Source of the DNA: Flavobacterium daejeonense DSM 17708
Lineage (GTDB): Bacteria; Bacteroidota; Bacteroidia; Flavobacteriales; Flavobacteriaceae
DNA length: 64,000 bases
Direction of reading: 5' to 3'
Assembly (NCBI RefSeq): GCF_000425425.1
Contig: NZ_AUDK01000007.1
Span: 62,001-126,000 of the forward strand
Position 1 is the stretch's first letter. Every line of letters starts with the position of its first letter. Shown piece after piece: positions 17,512 to 27,183 of this stretch. The notes below the pieces were generated by a model. That model was not told the origin of the DNA, searched no databases, and worked only from the letters and a program-made list of their open reading frames with translations. Position numbers and translations under genes: made by a program.

Positions 17512-18648
17512 ATGAAAAAAGTACTTTTTATCGATCGTGACGGAACGATTGTTTTAGAACCGGAAGGATATCAATTAGACAGTTTGGAGAAATTAGAGTT
17601 TTTTCCAAAAGCTTTTCAATATTTGGCTAAAATTGCTAACGAATTGGATTATGAATTGGCAATGGTAACTAATCAGGATGGTTTGGGAACAGATTCTTTT
17701 CCGGAAGATACTTTTTGGCCTACACAGGATTTTATCTTAAAGGCTTTTCAAAACGAAGGCGTTTTGTTTGACGATATTTTTATCGACCGTTCTTTTCCGG
17801 AGGATAATGCACCTACACGCAAGCCTCGTACAGGAATGTTGACTAAATACATCGATAATCCAAATTACGATTTGGCTAATTCTTTTGTATTAGGTGATCG
17901 CTTAACTGATGTGGAACTGGCTAAAAATCTTGGTGCAAAAGCCATCTTTTTAAACACTAGCGACGGAGCAGGAAGTTCTGAAATAAGCGCTAAAAGAGAA
18001 GAACTGGATGCGGTTATTGCTTTGCAAACTATGGATTGGAAAAAAATCTATGAGTTTTTAAAATTAGAAGCCCGTACCGCTTCCATCACAAGAAAAACAC
18101 ACGAAACCGATATCTATATTAAATTAAATCTGGACGGAACCGGAAAGAGCAACATCGATACGGGAATTGCTTTTTTTGACCATATGTTAGACCAAATTTC
18201 GCGTCACGGACAAATGGACCTGGAAATCAAAGTTAAAGGTGATTTGGAAGTTGATGAACATCATACGATTGAAGATACTGCCATTGCTTTAGGAGAAGTT
18301 TATGCTAAAGCTTTAGGGAATAAATTAGGTATTGAACGTTACGGTTTCTGTTTGCCAATGGACGATTGTTTAGCACAGGTAGCCATCGATTTTGGAGGCA
18401 GAAACTGGTTGATTTGGGAAACCGAATTCAAACGTGAAATGGTAGGTAAAATGCCGACGGAGATGTTTTTCCACTTTTTCAAATCGTTCTCTGACGGAGC
18501 GAAAGCCAATATCAACATCAAAGCCGAAGGCGATAACGAACATCACAAAATTGAGGCTATTTTTAAAGCTTTTGCTAAAGCCATAAAAGTAGCCGTAAAA
18601 CGTGATACCGAAAAAATGATTTTACCTTCAACAAAAGGAATGTTGTAA
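17512..18648 (+). CDS. hisB: Bifunctional histidinol-phosphatase / imidazoleglycerol-phosphate dehydratase
   Basis: 378 residues from the ATG at [12 protein letters not shown]; upstream in-frame starts lack family similarity. The N-terminal half (1-~165) is a HAD phosphatase with DRDGT and GDRLTDVE; the C-terminal half (~185-378) is the IGP dehydratase with [13 protein letters not shown] and [15 protein letters not shown], whose His/Glu residues bind Mn. It performs steps six and eight of the pathway. The fused form is the same as in enterobacteria and is common in Bacteroidota. Confidence 0.95.
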   Translation: MKKVLFIDRDGTIVLEPEGYQLDSLEKLEFFPKAFQYLAKIANELDYELAMVTNQDGLGTDSFPEDTFWPTQDFILKAFQNEGVLFDDIFIDRSFPEDNAPTRKPRTGMLTKYIDNPNYDLANSFVLGDRLTDVELAKNLGAKAIFLNTSDGAGSSEISAKREELDAVIALQTMDWKKIYEFLKLEARTASITRKTHETDIYIKLNLDGTGKSNIDTGIAFFDHMLDQISRHGQMDLEIKVKGDLEVDEHHTIEDTAIALGEVYAKALGNKLGIERYGFCLPMDDCLAQVAIDFGGRNWLIWETEFKREMVGKMPTEMFFHFFKSFSDGAKANINIKAEGDNEHHKIEAIFKAFAKAIKVAVKRDTEKMILPSTKGML

Positions 18649-18683
18649 AATAAAGCTGGAAGCTGGAAAAGGGAAGTTTTAAC

Positions 18684-18716
18684 ACTTCTGACTTCTAACT
18701 TCTAACTTCTAACTTA
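18684..18716. repeat. 7-bp tandem repeat in the hisB-hisH spacer
   Basis: ACTTCTG followed by three copies of ACTTCTA and a partial copy. Such TAACTTC-type runs are simple intergenic repeats; no function is evident. Confidence 0.7.
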
Positions 18717-18721
18717 GAATA

Positions 18722-19315
18722 ATGAAAATAGTAATTATCAATTACGGAGCAGGAAACATTCAAAGCATTATTTTTGCCATTGAAAGATTAGGTTATAAAG
18801 CGATTTTGAGTAATAATCCTGACGAAATAAAAGCAGCAGACAAAGTAATTTTTCCAGGAGTAGGAGAGGCGAGTTACGCCATGAAAATGCTTAAAGAAAG
18901 TGGATTAGACACTTTGATTCCAACTTTGAAACAGCCGGTTTTGGGAATTTGTCTGGGAATGCAATTAATGTGTAATTATACCGAAGAAGGCGATACCAAA
19001 GGTTTAGGAATTTTTGATGTGGATGTAATCAAATTTTCTCCTAAGGTAAAAGTGCCACAAATGGGATGGAATACGATTTATGATTTGAAATCGGATTTGT
19101 TTAAGGATGTAGCGGAAAAAGAATACATGTATTTAGTGCACAGTTTTTATGCGCCGCTATGCAATGAAACCATCGCCACAACTGATTATGAAGTTCCTTA
19201 TTCATCAGCTTTGGAAAATGAAAATTTCTTTGGAACACAATTCCACCCGGAAAAAAGTGGTGATGTAGGAGAGAAAATTTTAGGAAATTTTCTTGAAACT
19301 TTAAAATTTCAATAA
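18722..19315 (+). CDS. hisH: Imidazole glycerol phosphate synthase, glutamine amidotransferase subunit
   Basis: 197 residues. Class I glutaminase with the nucleophile elbow LGICLGMQLM (Cys near 79) and the His-Glu pair in QFHPEKSG near 180. It supplies ammonia to HisF through the heterodimer. The conserved start IVIINYGAGNIQSI matches the family. Fifth gene of the operon. Confidence 0.96.
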   Translation: MKIVIINYGAGNIQSIIFAIERLGYKAILSNNPDEIKAADKVIFPGVGEASYAMKMLKESGLDTLIPTLKQPVLGICLGMQLMCNYTEEGDTKGLGIFDVDVIKFSPKVKVPQMGWNTIYDLKSDLFKDVAEKEYMYLVHSFYAPLCNETIATTDYEVPYSSALENENFFGTQFHPEKSGDVGEKILGNFLETLKFQ

Positions 19316-19338
19316 CAATTTTAAAAAATCAGCGGAAT

Positions 19339-19364
19339 GAGATTGCTTCGTTCCTCGCAATGAC
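19339..19364. repeat. Dispersed 'GAGATTGCTTCG..CTCGCAATGAC' repeat in the hisH-hisA spacer
   Basis: The spacer contains GAGATTGCTTCGTTCC followed by TCGCAATGAC. This resembles a family of small dispersed repeats known from many unrelated bacterial genomes. The copy lies within a transcribed operon, between two translated genes. Confidence 0.6.
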
Positions 19365-19371
19365 AAAATAA

Positions 19372-20103
19372 ATGAGAATAATACCAGCTATAGACATTAT
19401 TGACGGAAAATGTGTTCGTTTGTCCAAAGGTGATTACAATACGAAAATTGTTTACAACGAAAATCCTCTTGAAGTAGCCAAAGAATTTGAGGCGCACGGA
19501 ATCGAATATTTGCATTTGGTAGATTTGGACGGAGCCAAATCAAACAAGATTATCAACTATAAAATTTTGGAACAAATTGCAACCCAAACCAAATTAAAAA
19601 TTGATTTCGGTGGTGGATTAAAAGCCGATTCAGATTTGAAAATTGCTTTTGAAAGTGGTGCGAACCAAATTACAGGAGGAAGTATCGCGGTAAAAAATCG
19701 TTCGGTATTTGAAAAATGGATTGCTGAATATGGTTCGGATAAAATTATTTTAGGAGCGGATGCTAATAACGAAAAAATTGCCGTTTCGGGTTGGCTGGAA
19801 GAATCCAATGAGGATTTGATTCCGTATATTCAGGATTATCAAAGCAAAGGTATTCAATATGTAATTTGTACCGATATTGCCAAAGACGGCATGTTGCAAG
19901 GACCAAGTTTTGATTTGTATGCCAAAATTTTAGAACAGGCTCAAGGTTTAAAATTAATTGCTTCTGGAGGAATTTCTACTTTTGACGAATTACCAAAATT
20001 AGCCGAAATTGGTTGTGAAGGAACTATCATCGGGAAAGCGATTTATGAAGGAAGAATTACGTTGAAACAATTGGAAAATTATATTTTAGAAGTTAAAAGT
20101 TAG
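19372..20103 (+). CDS. hisA: ProFAR isomerase
   Basis: 243 residues, a complete TIM barrel. It isomerises ProFAR to PRFAR. Seen: [15 protein letters not shown] with catalytic Asp8, phosphate-binding DFGGGLK near 78 and IASGGIS near 200, and the second catalytic Asp in [13 protein letters not shown] near 168. Homologous to the following hisF, as usual. Confidence 0.96.
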   Translation: MRIIPAIDIIDGKCVRLSKGDYNTKIVYNENPLEVAKEFEAHGIEYLHLVDLDGAKSNKIINYKILEQIATQTKLKIDFGGGLKADSDLKIAFESGANQITGGSIAVKNRSVFEKWIAEYGSDKIILGADANNEKIAVSGWLEESNEDLIPYIQDYQSKGIQYVICTDIAKDGMLQGPSFDLYAKILEQAQGLKLIASGGISTFDELPKLAEIGCEGTIIGKAIYEGRITLKQLENYILEVKS

Positions 20104-20125
20104 GTGTTAAGCGTATAGCCGGATT

Positions 20126-20150
20126 AACTCATAACCCATAACTCATAACT
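20126..20150. repeat. CATAAC-type short tandem repeat in the hisA-hisF spacer
   Basis: AACTCATAAC, CCATAA, CTCATAACT: degenerate tandem words, a further example of the simple repeats that occupy spacers in this operon. Confidence 0.6.
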
Positions 20151-20158
20151 GAAAGAAA

Positions 20159-20914
20159 ATGTTAACAAAAAGAATAATCCCTTGTTTGGATATCAAAAAC
20201 GGAAGAACGGTAAAAGGTGTAAATTTTGTAGATTTACGCGATGCTGGTGATCCCGTGGAATTAGCCAAAATTTATTCGGATGAAGGTGCGGATGAACTGG
20301 TATTTTTAGATATTTCGGCAACGGAAGAAAGAAGACGAACTTTAGTTGATTTGGTTCGAAAAGTAGCTGCAACAATTAATATTCCTTTTACAGTTGGAGG
20401 AGGAATTTCTGCAGTTTCAGATGTGGAAGTTTTGTTGCAAAATGGAGCCGATAAAGTTTCTATCAATTCTTCGGCGGTAAAAAATCCGCAATTGATTAAT
20501 GATTTGGCACAAAAATTTGGAAGCCAATGTGTGGTTGTTGCTATCGATGCCAAGCAAATTGACGGCGAATGGATTGTGCATTTAGTAGGTGGTAAAGTAC
20601 CTACCAAAATTAAATTATTTGATTGGGCGAAAGAAGTGGAGCAAAGAGGCGCCGGAGAAATCTTGTTTACTTCGATGGATCATGACGGTACTAAAAACGG
20701 ATTTGCTAATGAAGCTTTGGCACATTTATCTACTTTAGTTAATATCCCGATTATTGCTTCGGGCGGAGCGGGAAATATCCAACATTTTGTGGATACTTTT
20801 GTAGAAGGAAAGTCTGATGCTGCTTTAGCTGCGAGTGTTTTTCACTTCAAAGAAATTGAAATCAAGGCTTTGAAAAAAGAACTTAAAAATAACAATATAG
20901 AAGTCAGAATCTAA
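20159..20914 (+). CDS. hisF: Imidazole glycerol phosphate synthase, cyclase subunit
   Basis: 251 residues, TIM barrel. It uses ammonia from HisH to convert PRFAR to IGP and AICAR. Seen: [16 protein letters not shown] with catalytic Asp11, VGGGIS near 82, VVAIDAKQ with catalytic Asp near 130, [11 protein letters not shown] near 172 and IASGGAGN near 200. Confidence 0.97.
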   Translation: MLTKRIIPCLDIKNGRTVKGVNFVDLRDAGDPVELAKIYSDEGADELVFLDISATEERRRTLVDLVRKVAATINIPFTVGGGISAVSDVEVLLQNGADKVSINSSAVKNPQLINDLAQKFGSQCVVVAIDAKQIDGEWIVHLVGGKVPTKIKLFDWAKEVEQRGAGEILFTSMDHDGTKNGFANEALAHLSTLVNIPIIASGGAGNIQHFVDTFVEGKSDAALAASVFHFKEIEIKALKKELKNNNIEVRI

Positions 20915-20941
20915 AATCTGAATTCTAAAATCTAAAATAAA

Positions 20942-21541
20942 ATGGAAATAGATTTTTCAAGACTGGCCCACGGATTAATTCCTGCCATCATTCAGGATAG
21001 CGAAACCAAAAATGTTTTGATGCTGGGCTACATGAACAAAGAAGCTTATCAGAAAACATTAGAAACCGGAAAAGTAACTTTTTTTAGCCGTTCTAAGCAA
21101 CGTCTTTGGACAAAAGGAGAAGAAAGTGGCAACTTTTTAAATTTGGTGGACATCAAAAACGATTGTGATGAAGATACTTTATTGATTCAGGCACAACCTG
21201 CAGGGCCTACTTGTCACACCGGAGCTGACACTTGTTGGCAAACTCCAAACAAGAATAATTATGGTTTTATTTCTGAATTGGAAGAAACTATTCAATCCCG
21301 AAAAGAAAATGCCGATTCTGAGAAAAGTTATGTAGCTTCTCTTTTTGCAAAAGGAATCAACAAAATCGCCCAAAAAGTAGGTGAAGAAGCCGTTGAAGTA
21401 GTGATTGAGGCTAAAGATAATGATGAAGAATTATTCTTAGGAGAAAGTGCCGATTTATTGTTTCATTATTTGATTTTGTTGCAGGCAAAAGGTTACAAAT
21501 TAGACGATGTGATTAATGTTTTAAAGAGTCGTCAGAAATAG
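20942..21541 (+). CDS. hisIE: Bifunctional phosphoribosyl-AMP cyclohydrolase / phosphoribosyl-ATP pyrophosphatase
   Basis: 199 residues. The N-terminal domain (1-~110) is the Zn/Mg cyclohydrolase with MLGYMNKEAYQKTL, FFSRSKQRLWTKGEESGN, and PAGPTCHTG carrying the metal ligands. The C-terminal domain (~110-199) is the MazG-like all-helical pyrophosphatase with KVGEEAVEVVIEA and ESADLLFHYLILL. These are steps two and three of histidine synthesis. Last gene of the operon, followed by a strong terminator. Confidence 0.96.
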   Translation: MEIDFSRLAHGLIPAIIQDSETKNVLMLGYMNKEAYQKTLETGKVTFFSRSKQRLWTKGEESGNFLNLVDIKNDCDEDTLLIQAQPAGPTCHTGADTCWQTPNKNNYGFISELEETIQSRKENADSEKSYVASLFAKGINKIAQKVGEEAVEVVIEAKDNDEELFLGESADLLFHYLILLQAKGYKLDDVINVLKSRQK

Positions 21542-21571
21542 TATCTATATTTTGTGTTAATTTATCGTTAG

Positions 21572-21614
21572 AACGAGTCAATTAGAGATTAAATTTCCTC
21601 TATTGACTCGTTTT
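21572..21614 (+). terminator. Terminator of the his operon
   Basis: Near-perfect stem AACGAGTCAAT(T)AGAG / CTCTATTGACTCGTT with a ~10-base loop, ending in TTTTT, 31 bp after the hisIE stop codon. Confidence 0.85.
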
Positions 21615-21681
21615 TACTTTTTCAAAAAAAAGCAATCCGTTATATTTACCACAGAAATTAATCATTTAGAGACAAGGACTT

Positions 21682-22815
21682 ATGATTTTTGACAAAACAC
21701 ATTTTTCTGAAGATTTAATCGATACTAAAATAGAAACAGGATTACATATAATACTAACTACCGACGAAGATGATTTTCGCCCGGTGTATATTTCAGGAAA
21801 TTTTAATGACTGGCGTACTCAGGATAAAGATTTTATGATGGAAAAAATGGGTACAGGATTGTATCATTTTAAATTCACCCATGATTTTAATTATCCCGAA
21901 ACCCTATTGTATAAATTTACAAAAGGTGATTGGAGTGCCGTAGAAATAGATGAAAACGGAGAACGAACAGAAAATCGTTCGACCAGTCAGCATACCGGAA
22001 TACAAAAAGAACACGTTTTTCGCTGGAGAAAAAACTGGCTGCCGTTTAAACCAAATTTTTTACCGCAAATTCAGTTGATTTCCGATGAATTTCAAATTCC
22101 TCAATTGAATACAACCCGAAAAGTTTGGGCTTTGTTGCCACATGATTACGATACTTCAAACGAAAGTTATCCGGTGATGTATTTGCAGGATGCTCAAAAT
22201 TTATTCAACGAAAATGCCGAATACGGTAATTGGGAAATTGATAAAAAACTGGCTGTGATGTCCGAATATAAAATTGGGAAAATTATTGTTATTGCTGTCG
22301 AACATGCTGAAGAAGACCGTATTAAAGAATACAATGTAGGGAAAACGCTTTTAGGAAAAGGGCAGGGAAAAAAATACATTAAATTCCTGGTTGAAACTCT
22401 AAAACCTTATGTGGACAGCAATTTCAGAACCAAAAAAGAACGGGAATTTACCGGAATTGGCGGAAGTTCTATGGGCGCTTTGGTGAGTATTTTTTCAGGA
22501 TTACGACATCCGGAAGTTTTTGGAAAACTGATGATTTTTTCACCTTCGCTTTGGATTTCTCCAAAAATTAAATTTAGAAATCATGAAGATTTTGGTGATA
22601 CAAAAATCTATTTGTATGCCGGAGGTGATGAAAGTGAAACCATGATTGATCAGGTGGATGCTTTTAAAAACAAAATGCTGGAAAGCGAATTTGTTGATGA
22701 TAAAATGAAAATTAATCTCAGTATCAATAAATTAGGGAAACACAACGAAGCGTACTGGAGTGACGAATTTCCCAAAGCAATCGAATGGCTTTTTTTTAAC
22801 ACTAAAGACAACTAG
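21682..22815 (+). CDS. Esterase with N-terminal glycogen-binding-like (CBM48/E-set) domain
   Basis: 377 residues. Residues ~15-110 form an Ig-like E-set/CBM48 domain (YISGNFNDWRTQDK, LYKFTKGDW). Residues ~125-377 are an alpha/beta-hydrolase of the esterase D / Fes type with the nucleophile elbow GIGGSSMGAL (Ser near 265), an acid in AGGDESE and a His in LGKHNEAYW. The architecture matches enterochelin-esterase-like enzymes, but no signal peptide is present, so it should act in the cytosol. Its stop codon directly abuts the next gene start, and it begins a tight three-gene operon with a peptidase and an ATP-grasp enzyme. Substrate unknown; an ester or peptide-like metabolite is plausible from context. 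Confidence 0.8.
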   Translation: MIFDKTHFSEDLIDTKIETGLHIILTTDEDDFRPVYISGNFNDWRTQDKDFMMEKMGTGLYHFKFTHDFNYPETLLYKFTKGDWSAVEIDENGERTENRSTSQHTGIQKEHVFRWRKNWLPFKPNFLPQIQLISDEFQIPQLNTTRKVWALLPHDYDTSNESYPVMYLQDAQNLFNENAEYGNWEIDKKLAVMSEYKIGKIIVIAVEHAEEDRIKEYNVGKTLLGKGQGKKYIKFLVETLKPYVDSNFRTKKEREFTGIGGSSMGALVSIFSGLRHPEVFGKLMIFSPSLWISPKIKFRNHEDFGDTKIYLYAGGDESETMIDQVDAFKNKMLESEFVDDKMKINLSINKLGKHNEAYWSDEFPKAIEWLFFNTKDN

Positions 22816-24246
22816 ATGAAAACCATCGTAATTAATAGCTTAGAAAATTTCTCAGGAACGGTTTTAATTCCTGTTTTCGAAACCAGTATAAAAAATCTGA
22901 TTCCGATTAAATTTGGAGAAATCAGTGTGCCTTCTTCCGTTTTTTATGGAAAAAAGGACAGTAGTTATTTAACGGAACAGGATGGAAATTTGTACTTATT
23001 CATTGGTTTAGGAAAAACTATTGATTATAAATCGCTGCAAACAATTTTCAGACGAATTGCATTTAAAGAAAAAGACACATTTACTCACGATGTGTCTTTG
23101 TTTTTACCGGAAGTTTTTACCGCAGAACAAGTTGAAGCCACTGTTTCAGGTTTGTTTTTAGGAACCTACAATTTAGGACATTATAAAACTAAGGAAGCAC
23201 ATCCGTTTTTAAATCCCGATTTTGAACTTAAGATTCTCTCTTCAAATAATTTTTCTGAATCGATTACAAAAGCTGTAAAAATTGCGAATGCGCAATTGGA
23301 AACTTTTGCCTTAGTTGATTTACCTCCCAATAAAATTACTCCTAAATATTTGGCTAATTGGGCTCAGGACAAAGGAAATGAATTGGGGTTTGACGTAAAA
23401 ATTATTGGATTAGAAGAAGCGATTCAGCAAAATTTAGGGGCTTTTGTAGCTGTTGGAAAAGGTAGCGAAAAAGAACCTCAATTTGTTATTATGAATTATG
23501 TGCCTAAAAATGCGGGAAAAAATCTAAAACACGTCGGATTGGTTGGAAAAGGAATCACCTTTGACACCGGAGGATTAAATATCAAAACCGCCGGAATGGT
23601 ACACATGAAATGTGATATGGCCGGAGGAGCAGCAGTTTTTGGAGCAATGCACTTAATTGCCGATTTGCAATTACCGGTAAAAGTGACCGCTATTGTTCCC
23701 TGTGCCGAAAATGCAGTCGATAATCAGGCTTTTTTACCCAGCGATGTAATTTACAGTTATAGCGGAAATTCGATAGAAATAATTGATACCGATGCGGAAG
23801 GGCGTTTGGTTTTAGCCGACGGAATTTCTTATTTGATAAAAAATTACAATCCGGAATACCTGATTGATGTAGCGACTCTTACCGGAAGCAGTGTGGCAAC
23901 TTTTGGCTATGAATGCGCAGCTTTGTTCAGTAATAATGAAACTATTTCCAAATATCTTCAACAAACAGGGGTATCCATTGGCGAACGTTTATGGCCATTG
24001 CCTTTATGGGATTGTTATAAAAATGATATTGAAAGCGAAATTGCCGATGTGAAAAATTTTAGCGGAAAACCAGTTGCCGGAGCTATAAGTGCGGCTAAAT
24101 TTCTGGAATTTTTCACTAAAGAGCATCAGGCCTGGGTACATTTGGATATTGCCGGTGTTGCATTTGTTGATGATGAATTTGCAAAAACAAAACATGCAAC
24201 TGCGTTTGGTGTCCATTTATTGACTAAATTCATAGAAAAATTATGA
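22816..24246 (+). CDS. Leucyl aminopeptidase family (M17) protein
   Basis: 476 residues. The C-terminal catalytic domain has the two-metal motifs VGKGITFDTGG (Lys245, Asp250), HMKCDMAGG (Asp267) and DTDAEGRL (324-331), plus the family VATLTGS. The N-terminal ~160 residues are a divergent macro-like domain. M17 enzymes form hexamers and remove N-terminal residues from peptides; some act on Cys-Gly or other small dipeptides. The start codon immediately follows the esterase stop, and the ATP-grasp gene follows four bases after its own stop, so the three products probably act on the same compound. Confidence 0.9.
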   Translation: MKTIVINSLENFSGTVLIPVFETSIKNLIPIKFGEISVPSSVFYGKKDSSYLTEQDGNLYLFIGLGKTIDYKSLQTIFRRIAFKEKDTFTHDVSLFLPEVFTAEQVEATVSGLFLGTYNLGHYKTKEAHPFLNPDFELKILSSNNFSESITKAVKIANAQLETFALVDLPPNKITPKYLANWAQDKGNELGFDVKIIGLEEAIQQNLGAFVAVGKGSEKEPQFVIMNYVPKNAGKNLKHVGLVGKGITFDTGGLNIKTAGMVHMKCDMAGGAAVFGAMHLIADLQLPVKVTAIVPCAENAVDNQAFLPSDVIYSYSGNSIEIIDTDAEGRLVLADGISYLIKNYNPEYLIDVATLTGSSVATFGYECAALFSNNETISKYLQQTGVSIGERLWPLPLWDCYKNDIESEIADVKNFSGKPVAGAISAAKFLEFFTKEHQAWVHLDIAGVAFVDDEFAKTKHATAFGVHLLTKFIEKL

Positions 24247-24250
24247 ATTT

Positions 24251-25465
24251 ATGGAAAACGCTAAAACCTTTGTTTGTATTTCAAATTATTTTAAAGGAGT
24301 TGATTTTTTAATTCAATTAAAAAAACTGGGAAACATTGTTTATTTGGTTACCAGTGACAAATTAAGGAGTAAACCCTGGCCACATGAATTTATAGATGAA
24401 ATTTTCTATATGCCCGGTTCTGATACAGAATGGAATTTGGAGCATTTGCTGCTGGGAATAGAAAATTTAATGAAATCTAATCCGGTGGATGCGATTGTCG
24501 CTTTGGACGATTTTGATGTCGAAAAAGCCACTTATCTGAGAGAAAATCTCCGAATTGACGGTATGGGACAAACTACAGGACGTTATTTCCGAGATAAATT
24601 AGCCATGCGTATGCAGGCTGAAAATTGCGGAATTGCTATTCCTGTATTTTCTTCCTTATTTCACGATGCCGATATCAATGCTTTTACAGAGAATATTTCT
24701 CCACCATGGGTTTTAAAACCCCGTTCGGAAGCTTCGGCTACAGGAATTATTAAGATTTATGATAAGGAAACGCTTTGGGCTCATATCCTTGAAATGGGAG
24801 ATAACCGTTTTAAATATTTAGTGGAACAATTTAAACCCGGAGCCGTTTATCATTGTGACAGCCTGATTGTAAACCATCAACTGCTCTTTAGTATTACTTC
24901 TAAATACTTGGCTACACCTATGGAAATTACTCAGGGTGGAGGCGTTTTTAGAACGGCTAATATCCCTTATGATTCCGAAGATGACATTGAAATAAAAAAG
25001 ATTAACGAGCAGGTTTTAAAAGGTTTTGGCTTAAAAAACGGAGTGGCGCATACGGAATTTATAAAATGCCATGAAACCGGAGAAATCTATTTTCTGGAAA
25101 CTTCTTCACGGGTTGGAGGTGCTCATATTACCGAGATGGTCGAAGCAGCTTCAAATATTAATCTTTGGAAAGAATGGGCTAAAATAGAAGATGCCTTGGT
25201 TAAAAAGCAAGAATATCATTTGCCTAAAATCAAACAGGAATATGCCGGAATTGTGTTGACTTTATCTAAATACGAACATCCGGATTTAAGTGATTTTTCA
25301 GATCCGGAAGTTTGTTTTCGGGTACCTTTAGAATACCACGCCGGTTTAATTGTGAAATCGAAAAAATATGCCAGAGTAGCCGAATTACTGAACGAGTATG
25401 CCGATCGTTTAATAGCTGATTATACGGTAGTAGTTGAACAAAATAAGGTGACTAAGTTGCACTGA
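24251..25465 (+). CDS. ATP-grasp ligase of unknown substrate
   Basis: 404 residues, carboxylate-amine ligase-like ATP-grasp. Nucleotide-binding segments are visible: the swivelling-loop lysine in WVLKPRSEASATGI near 155, YLVEQFKPGAVYH near 195, and the metal site HTEFIKCHETGEIYFLETSSRVGGAH near 265-290 with Glu and Arg ligands. The N-terminal pre-ATP-grasp domain spans ~1-100. Proteins of this type join a carboxylate to an amine via acyl-phosphate. It is third in a tight operon with an esterase and an M17 peptidase, and three other amide-forming or amide-hydrolysing enzymes are encoded 3-7 kb away. Substrates cannot be inferred. Confidence 0.82.
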   Translation: MENAKTFVCISNYFKGVDFLIQLKKLGNIVYLVTSDKLRSKPWPHEFIDEIFYMPGSDTEWNLEHLLLGIENLMKSNPVDAIVALDDFDVEKATYLRENLRIDGMGQTTGRYFRDKLAMRMQAENCGIAIPVFSSLFHDADINAFTENISPPWVLKPRSEASATGIIKIYDKETLWAHILEMGDNRFKYLVEQFKPGAVYHCDSLIVNHQLLFSITSKYLATPMEITQGGGVFRTANIPYDSEDDIEIKKINEQVLKGFGLKNGVAHTEFIKCHETGEIYFLETSSRVGGAHITEMVEAASNINLWKEWAKIEDALVKKQEYHLPKIKQEYAGIVLTLSKYEHPDLSDFSDPEVCFRVPLEYHAGLIVKSKKYARVAELLNEYADRLIADYTVVVEQNKVTKLH

Positions 25466-25479
25466 TTATTTGTAAACGT

Positions 25480-27144
25480 ATGAGATTTTTTTGCTATTGC
25501 TTATTTGTATTCTTTTTTTCTGCAAAAGGAACACAGGCCCAACAACTTTTAGGTCAAAAAGAAGTTTCGTTTTCGAGACAGGATAGTTTGCGTGGCAGCA
25601 TTACAAAAGAAAGAGTCTGGTGGGATGTCAAACAATATCATTTAGATGTAAAAGTAAATCCGTTAGACAGCACAATTACAGGTTTTAATAGCATAAAATA
25701 TCAAGTATTACAGGAATATAATTTGATGCAAATTGATTTACAAAATCCACTTGTGATTGATAAAGTAATTCAGGATAATGTTGAATTAAATTTCAACAGA
25801 GATGGAAATGCGTATTTTATCCATTTGCAATCCAATCAAAAAAAAGGAACTAGCAAAGAAATAACGGTTTTTTATCACGGTAAACCAAAAGTTGCTGTAA
25901 ATCCACCCTGGGATGGAGGAATTAGCTGGAACAAAGACAAAAACGGAAAGCCTTTCATCGCTTCTTCCTGTCAGGGAATTGGTGCCAGTGTTTGGTGGCC
26001 TAACAAAGATCATCTGTATGATGAAGTAGAGAAAATGTATATAAATGTTACCGTTCCGGGAGATTTAACCGATATTTCTAACGGACGTTTACTTCGTATT
26101 AAAAAACAAAAAGACGGAACCAAAATCTATGAGTGGTATGTTTCCAATCCCATAAACAATTACAATGTGAATATCAATATTGGAGATTATGTTTCTTTTG
26201 CTGAAAAATTTAAAGGCGAAAAAGGAATTTTAGACTGTACTTATTATGTTTTGAGAGACAATTTGGCGGAAGCCAAAAAACAATTCAAAGAAGTTCCGAA
26301 AATGCTGAAAACTTTCGAATATTGGTTTGGCCCTTATCCTTTTTATGAAGACGGCTATAAATTGGTAGAAGTGCCTTATTTGGGAATGGAGCATCAAAGT
26401 TCCGTTACTTATGGGAATGGTTTTAAAAATGGTTATTTGGGCGAAGATTTAAGCGGAACCGGCTGGGGATTAAAATTTGATTTTATCATTATTCATGAAT
26501 CCGGACACGAATGGTTTGGTAACAGCATTACCAATGGCGACATTGCCGATATGTGGATTCACGAAAGTTTTACCAATTATTCCGAAAGTCTTTTTCTGGA
26601 ATATTATTATGGTAAAAAAGCGGCTTCAGCTTATATACGCGGACTTCGAAAAAATATTATGAATGACAAACCAATTATTGGAATTTATAATGTAAATCAG
26701 GAAGGTTCAACCGATATGTATTACAAAGGGGCAAATATGCTGCATACTTTGCGTCAAATTGTTAATGACGATCAAAAATGGAGAGCGCTTTTAAGAGGTT
26801 TAAACAATATTTTTTATCATCAAATTGTAAATACACAACAAATTGAAAATTATATCAGTGAGCAAACAAACTTAGATTTAATCTCGTTTTTCAACCAATA
26901 TTTAAGAGATACCCGAATTCCGATATTAGAATATTATTTTGAAAAAGAGCAATTATTTTACTGTTGGACAAATTGTGTTGCTGATTTTAATATGCCTGTA
27001 AAAATAATAGTAAATGATACAGAAAAATGGCTATATCCACACACAAATTGGAAATACGAAACAAATATTGACAAAAATTCAAAAGTGACTATCAATCCTG
27101 ATTTTTATGTTAAAGGAATTCATATAAAAAATAAAATAGACTAA
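25480..27144 (+). CDS. Secreted M1-family metallopeptidase
   Basis: 554 residues with an N-terminal signal peptide (cleavage probably after KGTQA, near residue 20). The M1 catalytic core is clear: GMEHQ (302-306) in place of GAMEN, zinc motif HESGHEW (339-345) and the second zinc Glu362 in WIHESFTNY. It lacks the long C-terminal helical domain of ERAP/PepN, as is common in Bacteroidota. It should act in the periplasm or outside the cell as an aminopeptidase. It starts 14 bp after the ATP-grasp gene, so it may be co-transcribed with that operon. Confidence 0.88.
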   Translation: MRFFCYCLFVFFFSAKGTQAQQLLGQKEVSFSRQDSLRGSITKERVWWDVKQYHLDVKVNPLDSTITGFNSIKYQVLQEYNLMQIDLQNPLVIDKVIQDNVELNFNRDGNAYFIHLQSNQKKGTSKEITVFYHGKPKVAVNPPWDGGISWNKDKNGKPFIASSCQGIGASVWWPNKDHLYDEVEKMYINVTVPGDLTDISNGRLLRIKKQKDGTKIYEWYVSNPINNYNVNINIGDYVSFAEKFKGEKGILDCTYYVLRDNLAEAKKQFKEVPKMLKTFEYWFGPYPFYEDGYKLVEVPYLGMEHQSSVTYGNGFKNGYLGEDLSGTGWGLKFDFIIIHESGHEWFGNSITNGDIADMWIHESFTNYSESLFLEYYYGKKAASAYIRGLRKNIMNDKPIIGIYNVNQEGSTDMYYKGANMLHTLRQIVNDDQKWRALLRGLNNIFYHQIVNTQQIENYISEQTNLDLISFFNQYLRDTRIPILEYYFEKEQLFYCWTNCVADFNMPVKIIVNDTEKWLYPHTNWKYETNIDKNSKVTINPDFYVKGIHIKNKID

Positions 27145-27183
27145 TTTTATACTGGATTTTAAAAGTTTCAAATATATCTCAGT

